DNA of 64,000 bases from Neoroseomonas lacus (GTDB taxonomy: Bacteria > Pseudomonadota > Alphaproteobacteria > Acetobacterales > Acetobacteraceae): NCBI RefSeq assembly GCF_014644535.1, contig NZ_BMKW01000009.1:241016-305015 (forward strand). The letters are read 5' to 3'. Below are positions 17,994 to 26,778 of the stretch, piece by piece (position 1 is the stretch's first letter; the number at the start of each line of letters is the position of its first letter). A model generated the notes under the pieces. That model saw only the letters and a program-made list of their open reading frames with translations, did no database searches and had not been told where the DNA came from. The position numbers and the translations under genes are program-made.

Positions 17994-18632
17994 TCAGCCG
18001 CTGCCCGGCAGCGCCCTGTACGGCAGTGGCGCGAAACGCGTCCCATGCATCGTGATGTCCTGCCAGACCCCGCCCGTCACATAGGGGTCGGCATCGATCC
18101 AGGCGCGTGCCTCCGCATCGGTCGCGTGGCGCGTCACCACGATTGACCCGCGCATGGCGCCCGCCTCGTCCACGATCGCGCCGCCCATGGTCAGCGTGCC
18201 ATCCGCCGCCATGCTGGTGACGCGGGCGAGATGCGTCGGCCGCACCGCCGCGCGCCGCTCGGCCGCGCCGGCATCGGTGCCGTCCAGCGCCACGGTCACG
18301 GTGTGGGTGCGGGTGGGGGAGACCGGCTCGCCCGGCTGCGGCAGCGGGCGATAGGGCAGCGGCGCGATGCGGAAGGGGTGCACTTCCCATTTGTCCCAGA
18401 CGCCGTCCACGGCGAAGGGTTCTTCCGCCAGATAGGCGTCGAGGCCGGCCTTGTCCGGTACGTTCAGCACCATCAGCGAGCCGACCGGCTGCCACGCTGG
18501 CGAGAACAGCGGCACGCCCAGCGCCAGCCGCCCATCCTGCGCCCAGCGCGTGAGGATCGAGAGATGCTTGTCGCGTGCGGCCGCGCGGCGGGCGGGGTCT
18601 GGCCCGTCCCAGGCGATGATGGCGTAGCCCAT
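17994..18632 (-). CDS. Twin YCII-domain protein (1)
   Basis: A 212-aa protein with two YCII-type ferredoxin-like domains. The first starts MGYAIIAWDGPDPARRAAAR at residue 1 and includes GSLMVLNVPDKAGLDAYLAEEPFAVDGVW. The second (about residue 115 on) ends with RGSIVVTRHATDAEARAWIDADPYVTGGVW. YCII domains carry a conserved His and Asp and are suspected small enzymes or dimerisation modules without a settled reaction. The ATG at 18632 has an AGGAGA ribosome site; the upstream ATG at 18671 does not. It is immediately downstream of a paralogue at 18687. Confidence 0.8.
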   Translation of the reverse strand: MGYAIIAWDGPDPARRAAARDKHLSILTRWAQDGRLALGVPLFSPAWQPVGSLMVLNVPDKAGLDAYLAEEPFAVDGVWDKWEVHPFRIAPLPYRPLPQPGEPVSPTRTHTVTVALDGTDAGAAERRAAVRPTHLARVTSMAADGTLTMGGAIVDEAGAMRGSIVVTRHATDAEARAWIDADPYVTGGVWQDITMHGTRFAPLPYRALPGSG

Positions 18633-18686
18633 AATGTCTCCTGCCCTTGCGATGTTGCCGCAGCCTGCCACGGCCGCGCCGGCGCG

Positions 18687-19262
18687 TCAGCCCATGCCGG
18701 GCAGCGGGCGATAGGCCAGCGGGCGGAACAGCGTTGCGTGCAGCGCGACGGTGGCGTGCCGCAGCACGGGCTCCCCGGCCAGCCAGGCGCGCGCCGCGGC
18801 GTCGTCCCGATGGGTGGTGACCAGGATGGCGCCGGGCGTGTCGAGCGTCTCGGCGGCGAAGATCAGCCCACCCGCCTCCGCCATGGGCGCGAGGCGCGCG
18901 AGGTCGGTCGCGCCGGCGGCGATGACGATGCTGTGGCCGCGCCCCGGCGGCATCGGCGCCGCCGCCGCCGGCCAGGGGCGCCACGGCAGGGTGGGGATGC
19001 GCAGCTTCCGGCAGGCGATGTCCTGCCAAACGCCACCGGTCGCGAAGGGCTCGCGCGCCAGATAGGCGTCGACGCCGCCCTGGTCCTGCGCATCGATGAC
19101 CATGAGCGACCCGAGCGATCGCCCCTCGGCGCCGTGCAACGGCAGGCCGAGCAGTAGCGTGCCCTCGCGCGCCATCACCACGATCGAGGCGATGTGCCGC
19201 TCGCGCGCCGCGGCGCGGCGGGACGGGTCCGGCCCGTCGAAGGCGATGATCGCATAGGCCAT
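18687..19262 (-). CDS. Twin YCII-domain protein (2), paralogue of neighbour
   Basis: A 191-aa protein starting MAYAIIAFDGPDPSRRAAAR, near-identical at the N-terminus to the gene at 17994. It also has the GSLMVIDAQDQGGVDAYLAREPFATGGVW segment. The second domain is more diverged (GAILVTTHRDDAAARAWLAG). The two genes are evidently a tandem duplication, 54 bp apart and likely co-transcribed, with phaB upstream on the same strand. The start at 19262 is chosen by alignment with the paralogue. Function unknown. Confidence 0.78.
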   Translation of the reverse strand: MAYAIIAFDGPDPSRRAAARERHIASIVVMAREGTLLLGLPLHGAEGRSLGSLMVIDAQDQGGVDAYLAREPFATGGVWQDIACRKLRIPTLPWRPWPAAAAPMPPGRGHSIVIAAGATDLARLAPMAEAGGLIFAAETLDTPGAILVTTHRDDAAARAWLAGEPVLRHATVALHATLFRPLAYRPLPGMG

Positions 19263-19307
19263 GGGAGGCGGTCGCGGGAGCGGCACGCGGCCACCCCCGC
19301 GGACGGC

Positions 19308-20030
19308 TCAGTACATGTGCTGGCCGCCGTTGATCGACAGCGTCGAGCCGGTGATGAAGTCGGCATCGTCGGCGGTCAGGAAGACCACGCCGCGGGCGAT
19401 GTCATAGGCGGTGCCGAGCCGGCCGCGCGGGATGCGCGCGATGATCTTCTCGAGCACGTCGGGCGGCACCGCGCGCACCATCTCGGTATCGACATAGCCC
19501 GGCGCGATGGCGTTCACCGTGATCTGCCCGCGCGCGCCTTCCAGCGCCAGCGCCTTGGTGAAGCCGTGGATGCCCGACTTCGCGGCGGCGTAGTTCACCT
19601 GGCCATACTGCCCCGCCTGGCCATTGATCGAGCCGATATTGACGATGCGGCCGAACTTCTTCGCCGACATGCCGTCCCACACCAGCTTGCACATGTTGTA
19701 GCAGGAGCCGAGGTTGGTATCGATCACCGCGTCCCACATCTCGCGGTTCATGCGCTTCATGGTGCCGTCGCGGGTGATGCCGGCATTGTTGACCAGCACC
19801 TCGACTTGGCCGACCTCGGCCTCGATCTTCTTCAGCGCCTCGGCGCAGGCGTCATAGTCGGCGACGTCAAATTTGTAGCACGGGATGCCGGTGCGATCGG
19901 TGAAGGCCTTCGCGGCCGCATCGTTGCCGGCATAGGAGGCGACGACCTTGCGGCCGGCCGCCTGCAGGGCTTCGCTGATGGCGGCGCCGATGCCGCGCTG
20001 ACCTCCGGTGACGAGTGCGACGCGTGACAT
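19308..20030 (-). CDS. phaB: Acetoacetyl-CoA reductase PhaB (SDR family)
   Basis: A 240-aa short-chain dehydrogenase reducing acetoacetyl-CoA to (R)-3-hydroxybutyryl-CoA with NADPH, feeding polyhydroxybutyrate synthesis. The cofactor motif TGGQRGIGAAISEAL is at residues 8-22, NNAG near 88, and the catalytic Ser-Tyr-Lys set in IGSINGQAGQYGQVNYAAAK. The end ITGSTLSINGGQHMY is typical of PhaB rather than FabG. The ATG at 20030 has a GAGAGA ribosome site; longer upstream frames lack homology. No phaA or phaC is adjacent. Confidence 0.92.
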   Translation of the reverse strand: MSRVALVTGGQRGIGAAISEALQAAGRKVVASYAGNDAAAKAFTDRTGIPCYKFDVADYDACAEALKKIEAEVGQVEVLVNNAGITRDGTMKRMNREMWDAVIDTNLGSCYNMCKLVWDGMSAKKFGRIVNIGSINGQAGQYGQVNYAAAKSGIHGFTKALALEGARGQITVNAIAPGYVDTEMVRAVPPDVLEKIIARIPRGRLGTAYDIARGVVFLTADDADFITGSTLSINGGQHMY

Positions 20031-20486
20031 GATCTCTCTCCCTGTGAGCGTTCCGCCCGCCTGTGTATTGGCCGGGTCCGGAGGGTGGTCCTTGATGCCG
20101 ATCAAAACCCGCCCGAGCAACCGACGCCAGCAGTAAAAGCGTGCCATCCGCGGAATTGCGATGCGGGGGATACGGTGGGTCGTCTTGCTGCATCTGCGTT
20201 CGTCTCGACAGAAACGAACCGAGGCATGGTTTCCCGCGGCAAGGCTGCGTCACCGCGCCGCCGCAACGCGATCATATCTTGCTTTCCCGCGACGGCGCGC
20301 CGAATGCCGCAGCGAACCCTGGCGTGGCCGGCATCGCGCTGCTAGGTTTTGTGCCATGGCAGTGCATCGGCGCATCGCAGGGCGAATTATCGGCACGACC
20401 GCTTAAGGTCCGCGCCCCGGGTGGGCGCGCCTTCGGTCGATTGGTCCCTCCACCCGCCTCCGCCGCTGCCGAAAGCCTTTCCTCCC
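20031..20486. other. Intergenic, no gene recognised
   Basis: The gap between the divergent phaB and ACT-like genes must hold both promoters. I see no conserved element, hairpin family or small gene in it. Confidence 0.4.
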
Positions 20487-20756
20487 ATGTCCGACCCTCA
20501 TCGTCCCGTTGCCGTACGATTCCTCGTGCTGGCGGAGGCCTCGCCCGGCCTGCTGTCACGTCTGCTGCAACCGCTCGCCAAGCGCGACTTGGTGCCCGAC
20601 CACATCCAGGCGCGCCGCGAGGGCGATGCGATGCGCGTCGAGATCACGCTCGAGGCGATGCCCGCCGGCATGGTGCATCTAGTGGCCGGCAATCTCGGCC
20701 AGGTCTTCGGGGTGATGGAACTGCTCGGCGGCGTCGAGGCGCAGCTCGCTGCCTGA
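20487..20756 (+). CDS. Small ACT-like domain protein
   Basis: An 89-aa protein. The pattern VRFLVLAEASPGLLSRLLQPLAKRDLVPD followed by an alternating hydrophobic strand (AMRVEITLEAMP) and a helix (HLVAGNLGQVFGVMEL) resembles a single ACT domain. Domains of this kind occur in acetolactate synthase regulatory subunits. No ilv genes are nearby, so the role is open: a stand-alone amino-acid-sensing domain is the best guess. The ATG at 20487 begins where domain homology begins. Confidence 0.55.
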   Translation: MSDPHRPVAVRFLVLAEASPGLLSRLLQPLAKRDLVPDHIQARREGDAMRVEITLEAMPAGMVHLVAGNLGQVFGVMELLGGVEAQLAA

Positions 20757-20981
20757 GGGACGGCTCGAACCATGCGGCTCCGGTCCGCGACGCTTGGCAC
20801 TGCGACCAGTTCCTGGATGGTGGGCCGGGGTCGCATGCGCGCATGCGTCTGCCGGCACCTCTGCCATGGTGACGCGACGCGCGGCGACAGGCCCTGTGCG
20901 GTTTCATGGTGCGATCCGCCGCGAGCCGGTCAGGATGCCACCATCGCAACCCATCGGTCGCGCCGCAGGAGGCGCATGCGC

Positions 20982-21635
20982 ATGATCAGTACCTTCCGTC
21001 CCTTCGCGGCCCTCGTCGCGCTCGGCTTGCTCGGCGCCGCCGACGATGCGGCGGCCCAGGCGGGCGAAAGCGCCGCGGCCATCGGACGCGCGGTGCCCGG
21101 TGCCGATTGGCGTAGGCAGGCGCAGCCGCGCGATGTCGTGCGGCTCGATGCGCTCGGTGACGCCTGGGCCGAGGCGCTTGAAAGCGTGCGCGGCGGTGGC
21201 CACGCGCCTTCCGTCGCCGCCGCCGGCGCGCTGCTCGATTCACGCCCCGGCGGCGAGGGCGCCCAACCGACCGCCGGCAACTACCGCTGCCGGTCGCTGC
21301 GGCTCGGCACGACCGTTCCGGACACGCCGGCCTTCATCGCCTATCCGCCGTTCCGCTGCCGCGTCCGCATCGAGGGCGGCGCCACCATCTTCGAGAAGAT
21401 CAACGGGTCGCAGCGTACCGCGGGCGTGATCCTGCCCGGCACGCCCACCCGATCGGTGCTGATCGGCACCGAAGCGCTTGGTAATGAGGCAGGCTTTCCC
21501 GCCTATGGCGCCGATGCTGCGCGGGACCGAATCGCCGCGGTCGAGCGCGTCGGCCCGGATCGCTGGCGGTTGGTGTTTCCGCATCCGTCGAACGGCGCGA
21601 TCCTGGAGGTGATGGAATTGGTGGCGACGCGCTGA
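20982..21635 (+). CDS. DUF4893 domain-containing exported protein
   Basis: A 217-aa protein with a signal peptide (MISTFRPFAALVALGLLGAADDAAAQ) likely cleaved near residue 26. The mature part matches DUF4893: NYRCRSLRLGTT near residue 100, YPPFRCRVRIEGG, a K-x-NGSQRTAGVILPG segment, and YGADAARDRIAAVERVG. Paired cysteines suggest a periplasmic disulphide. AGGAGG lies 9 bases before 20982, favouring that ATG over 20976. The function of the family is unknown. Confidence 0.78.
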   Translation: MISTFRPFAALVALGLLGAADDAAAQAGESAAAIGRAVPGADWRRQAQPRDVVRLDALGDAWAEALESVRGGGHAPSVAAAGALLDSRPGGEGAQPTAGNYRCRSLRLGTTVPDTPAFIAYPPFRCRVRIEGGATIFEKINGSQRTAGVILPGTPTRSVLIGTEALGNEAGFPAYGADAARDRIAAVERVGPDRWRLVFPHPSNGAILEVMELVATR

Positions 21636-21676
21636 ATGTGGGCGCGCCGGCCCCGCCCGGGGACAGGACGCCCCGT

Positions 21677-22480
21677 TCAGCGCAGCGCCAGCACCGCCAT
21701 CACCACCAGCCCGAGCCCGATCCGGTACCAGCCGAACGGCGTGAAGCCGATCCGCCCGATCACCGCCAGCACCGCGCGCACCGTGAAGAAGGCGACGATG
21801 AAGGCCGCGACGAAGCCGACGCTGATCTGCCCGAAGGCGGAGAAGTCGATCTCGTGCCGCGCCTTGAACAGCGAGTAGAAGGTCGCCGCGAACATCGTCG
21901 GGATCGCCAGCACGAAGGAGAATTCCGCCGCCGTGCGCCGCTCTACCCCGATCAGCAGCGCGGTGATGATCGTGGCGCCCGAGCGCGACGTCCCCGGGAT
22001 CATCGCCAGCGCCTGGCCGAAGCCGACCAGCAGCGCGGCGAGCGGCCCGATCTCCGGCACTGAATGGATGGTCGGTGCAGGCCGTTTGCGCTCGATGACG
22101 ATGATGGCGACGCCGCCCAGGATCAGCGCGGTGGCGACCACCCAGGGGTTGAACAGCAACTCGGTAATTGTCTTGTGCAGCAGTGCGCCGATCACCGCCG
22201 CCGGCAGGAAGGCGAGCACCAGATTGACGACGTAGAAGCGTGCAAGCCCCGGCCGCCACATCTCCCGCAGCAACGAGACGATCAACTCGCGATAGATCAC
22301 CACCACGGCGAGGATGGCGCCGAGCTGGATCGATATCTCGAAGGCCTTGCCTGGCGGCCCCTCGAACCCGATCAACTCGCCCATCAGGATCAGATGGCCG
22401 GTCGAGGAGATCGGCAGGAACTCGGTCAGGCCTTCGACGATGCCCATGAACAGGGCGGAGAACAGGGAGGCGAAATCCAT
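21677..22480 (-). CDS. uppP: Undecaprenyl-diphosphatase UppP/BacA
   Basis: A 267-aa polytopic membrane phosphatase that recycles undecaprenyl diphosphate to the monophosphate carrier for peptidoglycan and other envelope polymers. Motif 1, GIVEGLTEFLPISSTGHLIL (residues 13-32), holds the catalytic glutamates and Ser/His. Motif 2, AMIPGTSRSGATI near residue 165, contains the essential arginine. The ATG at 22480 is chosen because homology starts exactly there. It follows the GT39 gene after 16 bp on the same strand, linking carrier recycling with a carrier-dependent transferase. Confidence 0.94.
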   Translation of the reverse strand: MDFASLFSALFMGIVEGLTEFLPISSTGHLILMGELIGFEGPPGKAFEISIQLGAILAVVVIYRELIVSLLREMWRPGLARFYVVNLVLAFLPAAVIGALLHKTITELLFNPWVVATALILGGVAIIVIERKRPAPTIHSVPEIGPLAALLVGFGQALAMIPGTSRSGATIITALLIGVERRTAAEFSFVLAIPTMFAATFYSLFKARHEIDFSAFGQISVGFVAAFIVAFFTVRAVLAVIGRIGFTPFGWYRIGLGLVVMAVLALR

Positions 22481-22496
22481 CGGATGCTCCAGGGCT

Positions 22497-24065
22497 TCAC
22501 GGACGGGCGGCGGAAGGCCGCGCCGGGCAGGCAGGTGGTGTCCAGGGCCGCAGCCGGAGGCTTCGGCTGCCGCTTGCAGCGCCCGGCTGCGCCCCGGCCG
22601 GGCGCAAGGCGGTGTCAAGGATTCGGCGCGCCTCGTCCAGCAGCGGGCTGAGTCGTTCGACCACCAGCAGCCCGGACCCGGCCATGGCGCCACCGCAAAG
22701 TGTCGCGAGCAGGGCCTCCGGCGCGACGGGTGTGGCGGATGTCAGGCGCGCCGTGGCGAACCGCTGAAGCTCCGGCCCTTCGGCCGGCAGCAGCACGAGA
22801 TCGGCGACCGGCCCTCCCGGCGCGCGGTAACGGTCGAATGCCAGCGCGTCGAAGGCGTCCAGGGCGATCACCACGCTGCCATCGCGCGGCGCGGCTGCCA
22901 GACGTGCGGCCAAGTCGCGCCAGTCGGAGCCATCCGGCGGGGTGCGGAAAATATCATGCAGCCCGGGCGCCTGGCTTACCACGAAGGCCAGGAACAGGCC
23001 GACCCGCAGGACGCCCGGCCGCATCCCGGCGATGCCGAGGCCCATCAGACCTGCGACCAGTGGCACCAGCAGCTGCAGGGTGCGCGGCAGCACGATCGGC
23101 CCGACCGCCTGGGCGAGGAGGAACAGTGCCATCCCACCCAGCAGTGCCCCGGCCCAGGCCATGCGTTCGGCCGTGCGCGATCCGGCACGCAGGCTCCGCC
23201 AGGCCAGGACCGCCACCAGCAATGCCGCCACGGCGGCGCAGGCCGGGCCGAGCACGGGCCATGGGTCGAGCACCGGCGGCGCCAGCAACACCACCCGGGA
23301 CAGGCTGACGGCGGCGAAGCGGTAGCCCAAGCCCCCGAGCCAGGCCATCCCGTCATACTCATCCGTCGAGGTCAGCACCCAGGCGAGCCACAGGACGGGC
23401 AGCACCAGCAGCGCGGCCGCCATGCCGGCCACGAGGAACCGGCCCATCGCGCGGGGATCGAGGCTTCGCCGGCCCAGCATCAACAGCAGGACATAGAGGT
23501 AGGCCGTCGCCGCCGCGATCATCCCCGCGAAATGCAGCCAGGCCGCGAGCACGCTGATGATCGCCAAGCCGAGCGCCGACCACACCCAGCTGCCGCCGGG
23601 CCGCACGGCGCGTGCCGCGAAGCCGCGCCCAGCCAGCAGGGCGAGCAGGAAAACCAGCGTCAGGATCGCGTAGACCCGCGCCTCCCGGGAATGGAACAAG
23701 TGCCATCCGGTGACGGCGAGCACCAGCGCTGCCCAGAAGGCGGCCCGGCGCCCAAAGGCATCGCGGCACAGCAGCCCCAGCGCCGCCACCGAGGCGATGC
23801 CCGCGAGCGCCGAGGGCACCCGTAGCGCCGCGTCGCTGTCCCCCGCCAGCGCCGTCCAGCCCTTGATGAGTAAATAATAGACCGGCGGCGTCGTCTCGAG
23901 CCAGGGCAGCGTGCCGGTCAGCTCCGCCCAGGACAGCGACGCGAGGCCCGCCGTCGCGACCTCATCGGCCCAGAGGCTCCAGCCGCCGAGTGCGGGCAGG
24001 CGCAGGGCCGCCGCCGCGGCCAAGGCAAGGGCGAGACCTGCAAGGGCCCCGCCCCGCCCAGCCAT
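22497..24065 (-). CDS. GT39-type membrane glycosyltransferase
   Basis: A 522-aa membrane protein with about 10 helices. The first loop carries the GT-C acidic motif GWSLWADEVATAG (about residue 30), followed by TTPPVYYLLIKGW. SREARVYAILTLVFLLAL matches the third family block. Such enzymes transfer a sugar from a polyprenyl-phosphate donor to an acceptor at the periplasmic face. The ATG at 24065 is chosen over an upstream GTG at 24242, which overlaps the TRAP gene. The last 40 residues are Pro/Arg-rich low complexity. Located between an orphan TRAP binding protein and uppP. Confidence 0.82.
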   Translation of the reverse strand: MAGRGGALAGLALALAAAAALRLPALGGWSLWADEVATAGLASLSWAELTGTLPWLETTPPVYYLLIKGWTALAGDSDAALRVPSALAGIASVAALGLLCRDAFGRRAAFWAALVLAVTGWHLFHSREARVYAILTLVFLLALLAGRGFAARAVRPGGSWVWSALGLAIISVLAAWLHFAGMIAAATAYLYVLLLMLGRRSLDPRAMGRFLVAGMAAALLVLPVLWLAWVLTSTDEYDGMAWLGGLGYRFAAVSLSRVVLLAPPVLDPWPVLGPACAAVAALLVAVLAWRSLRAGSRTAERMAWAGALLGGMALFLLAQAVGPIVLPRTLQLLVPLVAGLMGLGIAGMRPGVLRVGLFLAFVVSQAPGLHDIFRTPPDGSDWRDLAARLAAAPRDGSVVIALDAFDALAFDRYRAPGGPVADLVLLPAEGPELQRFATARLTSATPVAPEALLATLCGGAMAGSGLLVVERLSPLLDEARRILDTALRPAGAQPGAASGSRSLRLRPWTPPACPARPSAARP

Positions 24066-24076
24066 GGCCCGTTGCG

Positions 24077-25165
24077 TCAGCGCGCCGCCGCCGCCGGAAA
24101 CGCGAAGTTGTCGAAGGAATTCTCCGACACGCGGAACCACTGGAACTGCTCGTTGCGATACGGGATGTAGGCATCGAGGATCTTCTTGAAGCGCGGGTTG
24201 CGCGCCGCGGTCTCGGCATAGACCTCGTTCGACGCGTTCCACGCCGCCTGCATTACCTCGCGCGGCCAGAAGCGCAACTGCGCCCCGGCGGCGACCAGGC
24301 GACGCAGCGCGATCGGGTTGAGGTGGTCATATCGCGCCAGCATTTCCGAATCCTGCTCGTTGCAGGCGGTCTCGATGGCGGCCTTGTACACGTCCGGCAA
24401 CGCCGCATAGGCGGTCTTGTTGACCAGCAGGTGAAGCCGCGCGCCCGGCTCCCAGAAACCCGGCGCGTAGTAGTATTTCGCCACCCGTACGAAGCCGAGC
24501 TTCTCGTCGTCATGCGGCCCGACGAATTCTACCGCATCCAGCGTGCCGCGTTCGAGCGATGGATAGATGTCCGCCGCGGCCACCTGCGTCGGCGCGGCCC
24601 CGAGGCGCTGGAACACCTGCCCCGCGAAGCCGGCGATGCGGAATTTCAGCCCCTGCAGCGCGGCGAGGGTCGGAACCTCGTTGCGGAACCAGCCGCCCAT
24701 CTGCGCGCCGGTGTCGCCAGCGGTGAAGGCAACGCAGTTGTAGTCACTGAACAGCTCCGCCCCGAGCTCCTTGCCGCCGCCAAGCCGCCACCAGGCGGTG
24801 AACTGGCGCGACTTCATCCCGAAAGGCACGGCGGTGAAGAAGGCGAAGCTCGGATCCTTGCCGACGTAGTAATACGACGCCGTATGCGCGCATTCGACCG
24901 CGCCGGACTGCACGGAATCGAGGGCGGCGAGCGGCGGGGCGATCTCGCCGCCGGGGAAGGCCTGGATGCGGAACTTGCCGCCGGTCAGCTCGCCCACGCG
25001 GCGCGCGATGCCCTCGGCGGTGCCGAACAGCACATCAAGGTTGCGCGGGAAGGAGGAGGTGAGGCGCCAACGCACCTCCGGCATGTCGGTCTGCGCCAGC
25101 GCGGGGACAGCCAGGGCTACGGGGGCGGCGGCGGCCGCGGCCCCCATCAGGGCTCGACGATTCAT
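24077..25165 (-). CDS. TRAP transporter substrate-binding protein (DctP family)
   Basis: A 362-aa periplasmic protein with an N-terminal export signal (MNRRALMGAAAAAAPVALAVPALAQ). The TAXI-unlike DctP fold is shown by RWRLTSSFPRNLDVLFGTAE, then GGKFRIQAFPGGEIAPPLAALDSVQSGAVEC. The loop AAADIYPSLERGTLDAVEFVGPHDDEKLGF near residue 220 follows. This resembles the subgroup binding 2-oxo acids or aromatic carboxylates. DctQ and DctM genes are absent on either side, so its permease must be elsewhere. It is 11 bp upstream of the GT39 gene. Confidence 0.87.
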   Translation of the reverse strand: MNRRALMGAAAAAAPVALAVPALAQTDMPEVRWRLTSSFPRNLDVLFGTAEGIARRVGELTGGKFRIQAFPGGEIAPPLAALDSVQSGAVECAHTASYYYVGKDPSFAFFTAVPFGMKSRQFTAWWRLGGGKELGAELFSDYNCVAFTAGDTGAQMGGWFRNEVPTLAALQGLKFRIAGFAGQVFQRLGAAPTQVAAADIYPSLERGTLDAVEFVGPHDDEKLGFVRVAKYYYAPGFWEPGARLHLLVNKTAYAALPDVYKAAIETACNEQDSEMLARYDHLNPIALRRLVAAGAQLRFWPREVMQAAWNASNEVYAETAARNPRFKKILDAYIPYRNEQFQWFRVSENSFDNFAFPAAAAR

Positions 25166-25235
25166 GTGACCAGGTTCCTCCCGCAGGGTGGCGATACGCC
25201 CGTCCCATAAGGGATTGCGGGCGGGTGGGAAAGCA

Positions 25236-26462
25236 TCACGCCGGGGCGGGCCGTTCGGCCGCCGGCGGCCTGGCGCCGCGCAGCGCATAGGCCACCTGCA
25301 CCGCGCCCGCCGCCAGCCCCATGCCGACGCCCAGTTTCCAGGCCAGCACGTAGTCCCCGTTCAAATCGAACAGCACCCCGCCGCCGAAGGCGCCGAGGAA
25401 CGAGCCGAACTGGTGCGACATGAAGGCAAGACCCTGGATCATCGCCTGGAACCGCAGGCCGAACATCTCGACCACCAGCCCCGAGACCAGCGGCGCCACG
25501 CCAAGCCACAGGAAGCCCATGATGGCGGCGAAGACCAGCGTCGAGGCTTCGGACGGCGCCCAGGTGAAATACAGCCCCAGCACCAGTGACCGCACCAGGT
25601 AGATGCCGCCGAGCAGTGCCCCCTTGTTCCACCGCCCGCCGGCCCAGCCGAAGAACAGCGAGCCCAGCACGTTGAACCCGCCGATCATCCCCAGCGCCTT
25701 GGCCGAGAGCATCGGGTCCTGCCCACACAGCGCGAGGTAGGAGGGCAGGTGCGTGGTCAGGAACACCAACTGCAGCCCGCAGACGAAATAGGCCGCCGTC
25801 ATCACCAGGAAGGGTGGGTGCTGCGCCGCACGGCGCAGCGCCACTCCCATGCGCGGCGTCTCGCCCGGTGCCAGTGGCGGGATCGGCACGCGGTCCACCC
25901 GCCCCGCGACCCAGGCCGCCGGCACCATCGCCAGCCCCAGCACCAGGAAGCCCCAGACCCCGGCCCGCCAGCCCCAGCCCTCGGCCAGAACCTGCCCGAT
26001 CGGCGCCGCCAGCAGCGCGCCGACCGACCCCGCCGCCGAGACCATGCCGAGCACCGTGGAGCGCAATGCCGCCGGCACCGGCCGTGCCGCGACGGCCAGC
26101 GCCATGCCGCTGCCGGTGCAGGCAAGGGCAATACCGATCAGCACCCCGGCCCCGATCATCAGCGCGAAGGCGCCATGGGCGCTGGCCATCACTGCCAGCC
26201 CGGCGAGGTAGCACAGCACGCCCGTCACCAACACCGGACGGAACCCCCAGCGCGACGCCGCCGCCCCAGCGAAAGGCTGCAACAGCCCCCAGCCGAGATT
26301 TTGCACCGCGATCGCTAGGGTGAACTGCGCCACCGCGATGCCGATATCCTGCGTCGCCGGGGCCATGAACAGCCCCAGGCTCTGCCGCAGCCCCATGGCA
26401 AGGGAGAGCATCACCGCCACGCCGAGCAGCAGCGGCAGGCTGGGACCGAGTTGCGTTTTCAT
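25236..26462 (-). CDS. MFS transporter
   Basis: A 408-aa protein with 12 predicted helices. The opening LGVAVMLSLAMGLRQSLGLFMAP resembles the NarK/OFA-like MFS members that carry monocarboxylates. GWGLLQPFAGAAASRWGFRPVL is the A-motif region. The ATG at 26462 (MKTQLGPS) is chosen because the longer frame upstream runs through a dispersed repeat. Substrate unknown; the TRAP binding protein is next on the same strand. Confidence 0.83.
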   Translation of the reverse strand: MKTQLGPSLPLLLGVAVMLSLAMGLRQSLGLFMAPATQDIGIAVAQFTLAIAVQNLGWGLLQPFAGAAASRWGFRPVLVTGVLCYLAGLAVMASAHGAFALMIGAGVLIGIALACTGSGMALAVAARPVPAALRSTVLGMVSAAGSVGALLAAPIGQVLAEGWGWRAGVWGFLVLGLAMVPAAWVAGRVDRVPIPPLAPGETPRMGVALRRAAQHPPFLVMTAAYFVCGLQLVFLTTHLPSYLALCGQDPMLSAKALGMIGGFNVLGSLFFGWAGGRWNKGALLGGIYLVRSLVLGLYFTWAPSEASTLVFAAIMGFLWLGVAPLVSGLVVEMFGLRFQAMIQGLAFMSHQFGSFLGAFGGGVLFDLNGDYVLAWKLGVGMGLAAGAVQVAYALRGARPPAAERPAPA

Positions 26463-26558
26463 GGGCCGAATGGTCGCCCGCCGCAGCAGGCACGTCGAGC
26501 GGAGAGTCCATGCGTCACGGGCGCGGGGGGGATGCGGCGGGCGGGCAGGCCGAAGGTT

Positions 26559-26610
26559 GGAGGGGCGCCGCCCCTCCAAGCCACCCCGCCAAAGTGCCGG
26601 GCACTTTGGA
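26559..26610. repeat. Mosaic dispersed repeat, copy E (two hairpins)
   Basis: GGAGGGGC-GCC-GCCCCTCC (26559-26577) is followed by CCACCCC and a second near-perfect palindrome with arms CCAAAGTGCC and GGCACTTTGG (26589-26609). It matches the left part of copy B and lies upstream of the MFS start. Confidence 0.75.
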
Positions 26611-26778
26611 ATGCCATTCATGGGCTTCGGGGCGGGTGGCAGATTCCTTTCGGCCGCGTTGCGCCGGCCCGCATGATGGGGCCGGGTGATCGCGTCATGG
26701 CCATCGCGATTGCATGCTTGACCCGATCCCTGGGGCCGCCCCGATAAATCCTGCGGCTGACAACCAGCGAGGTGTTTC

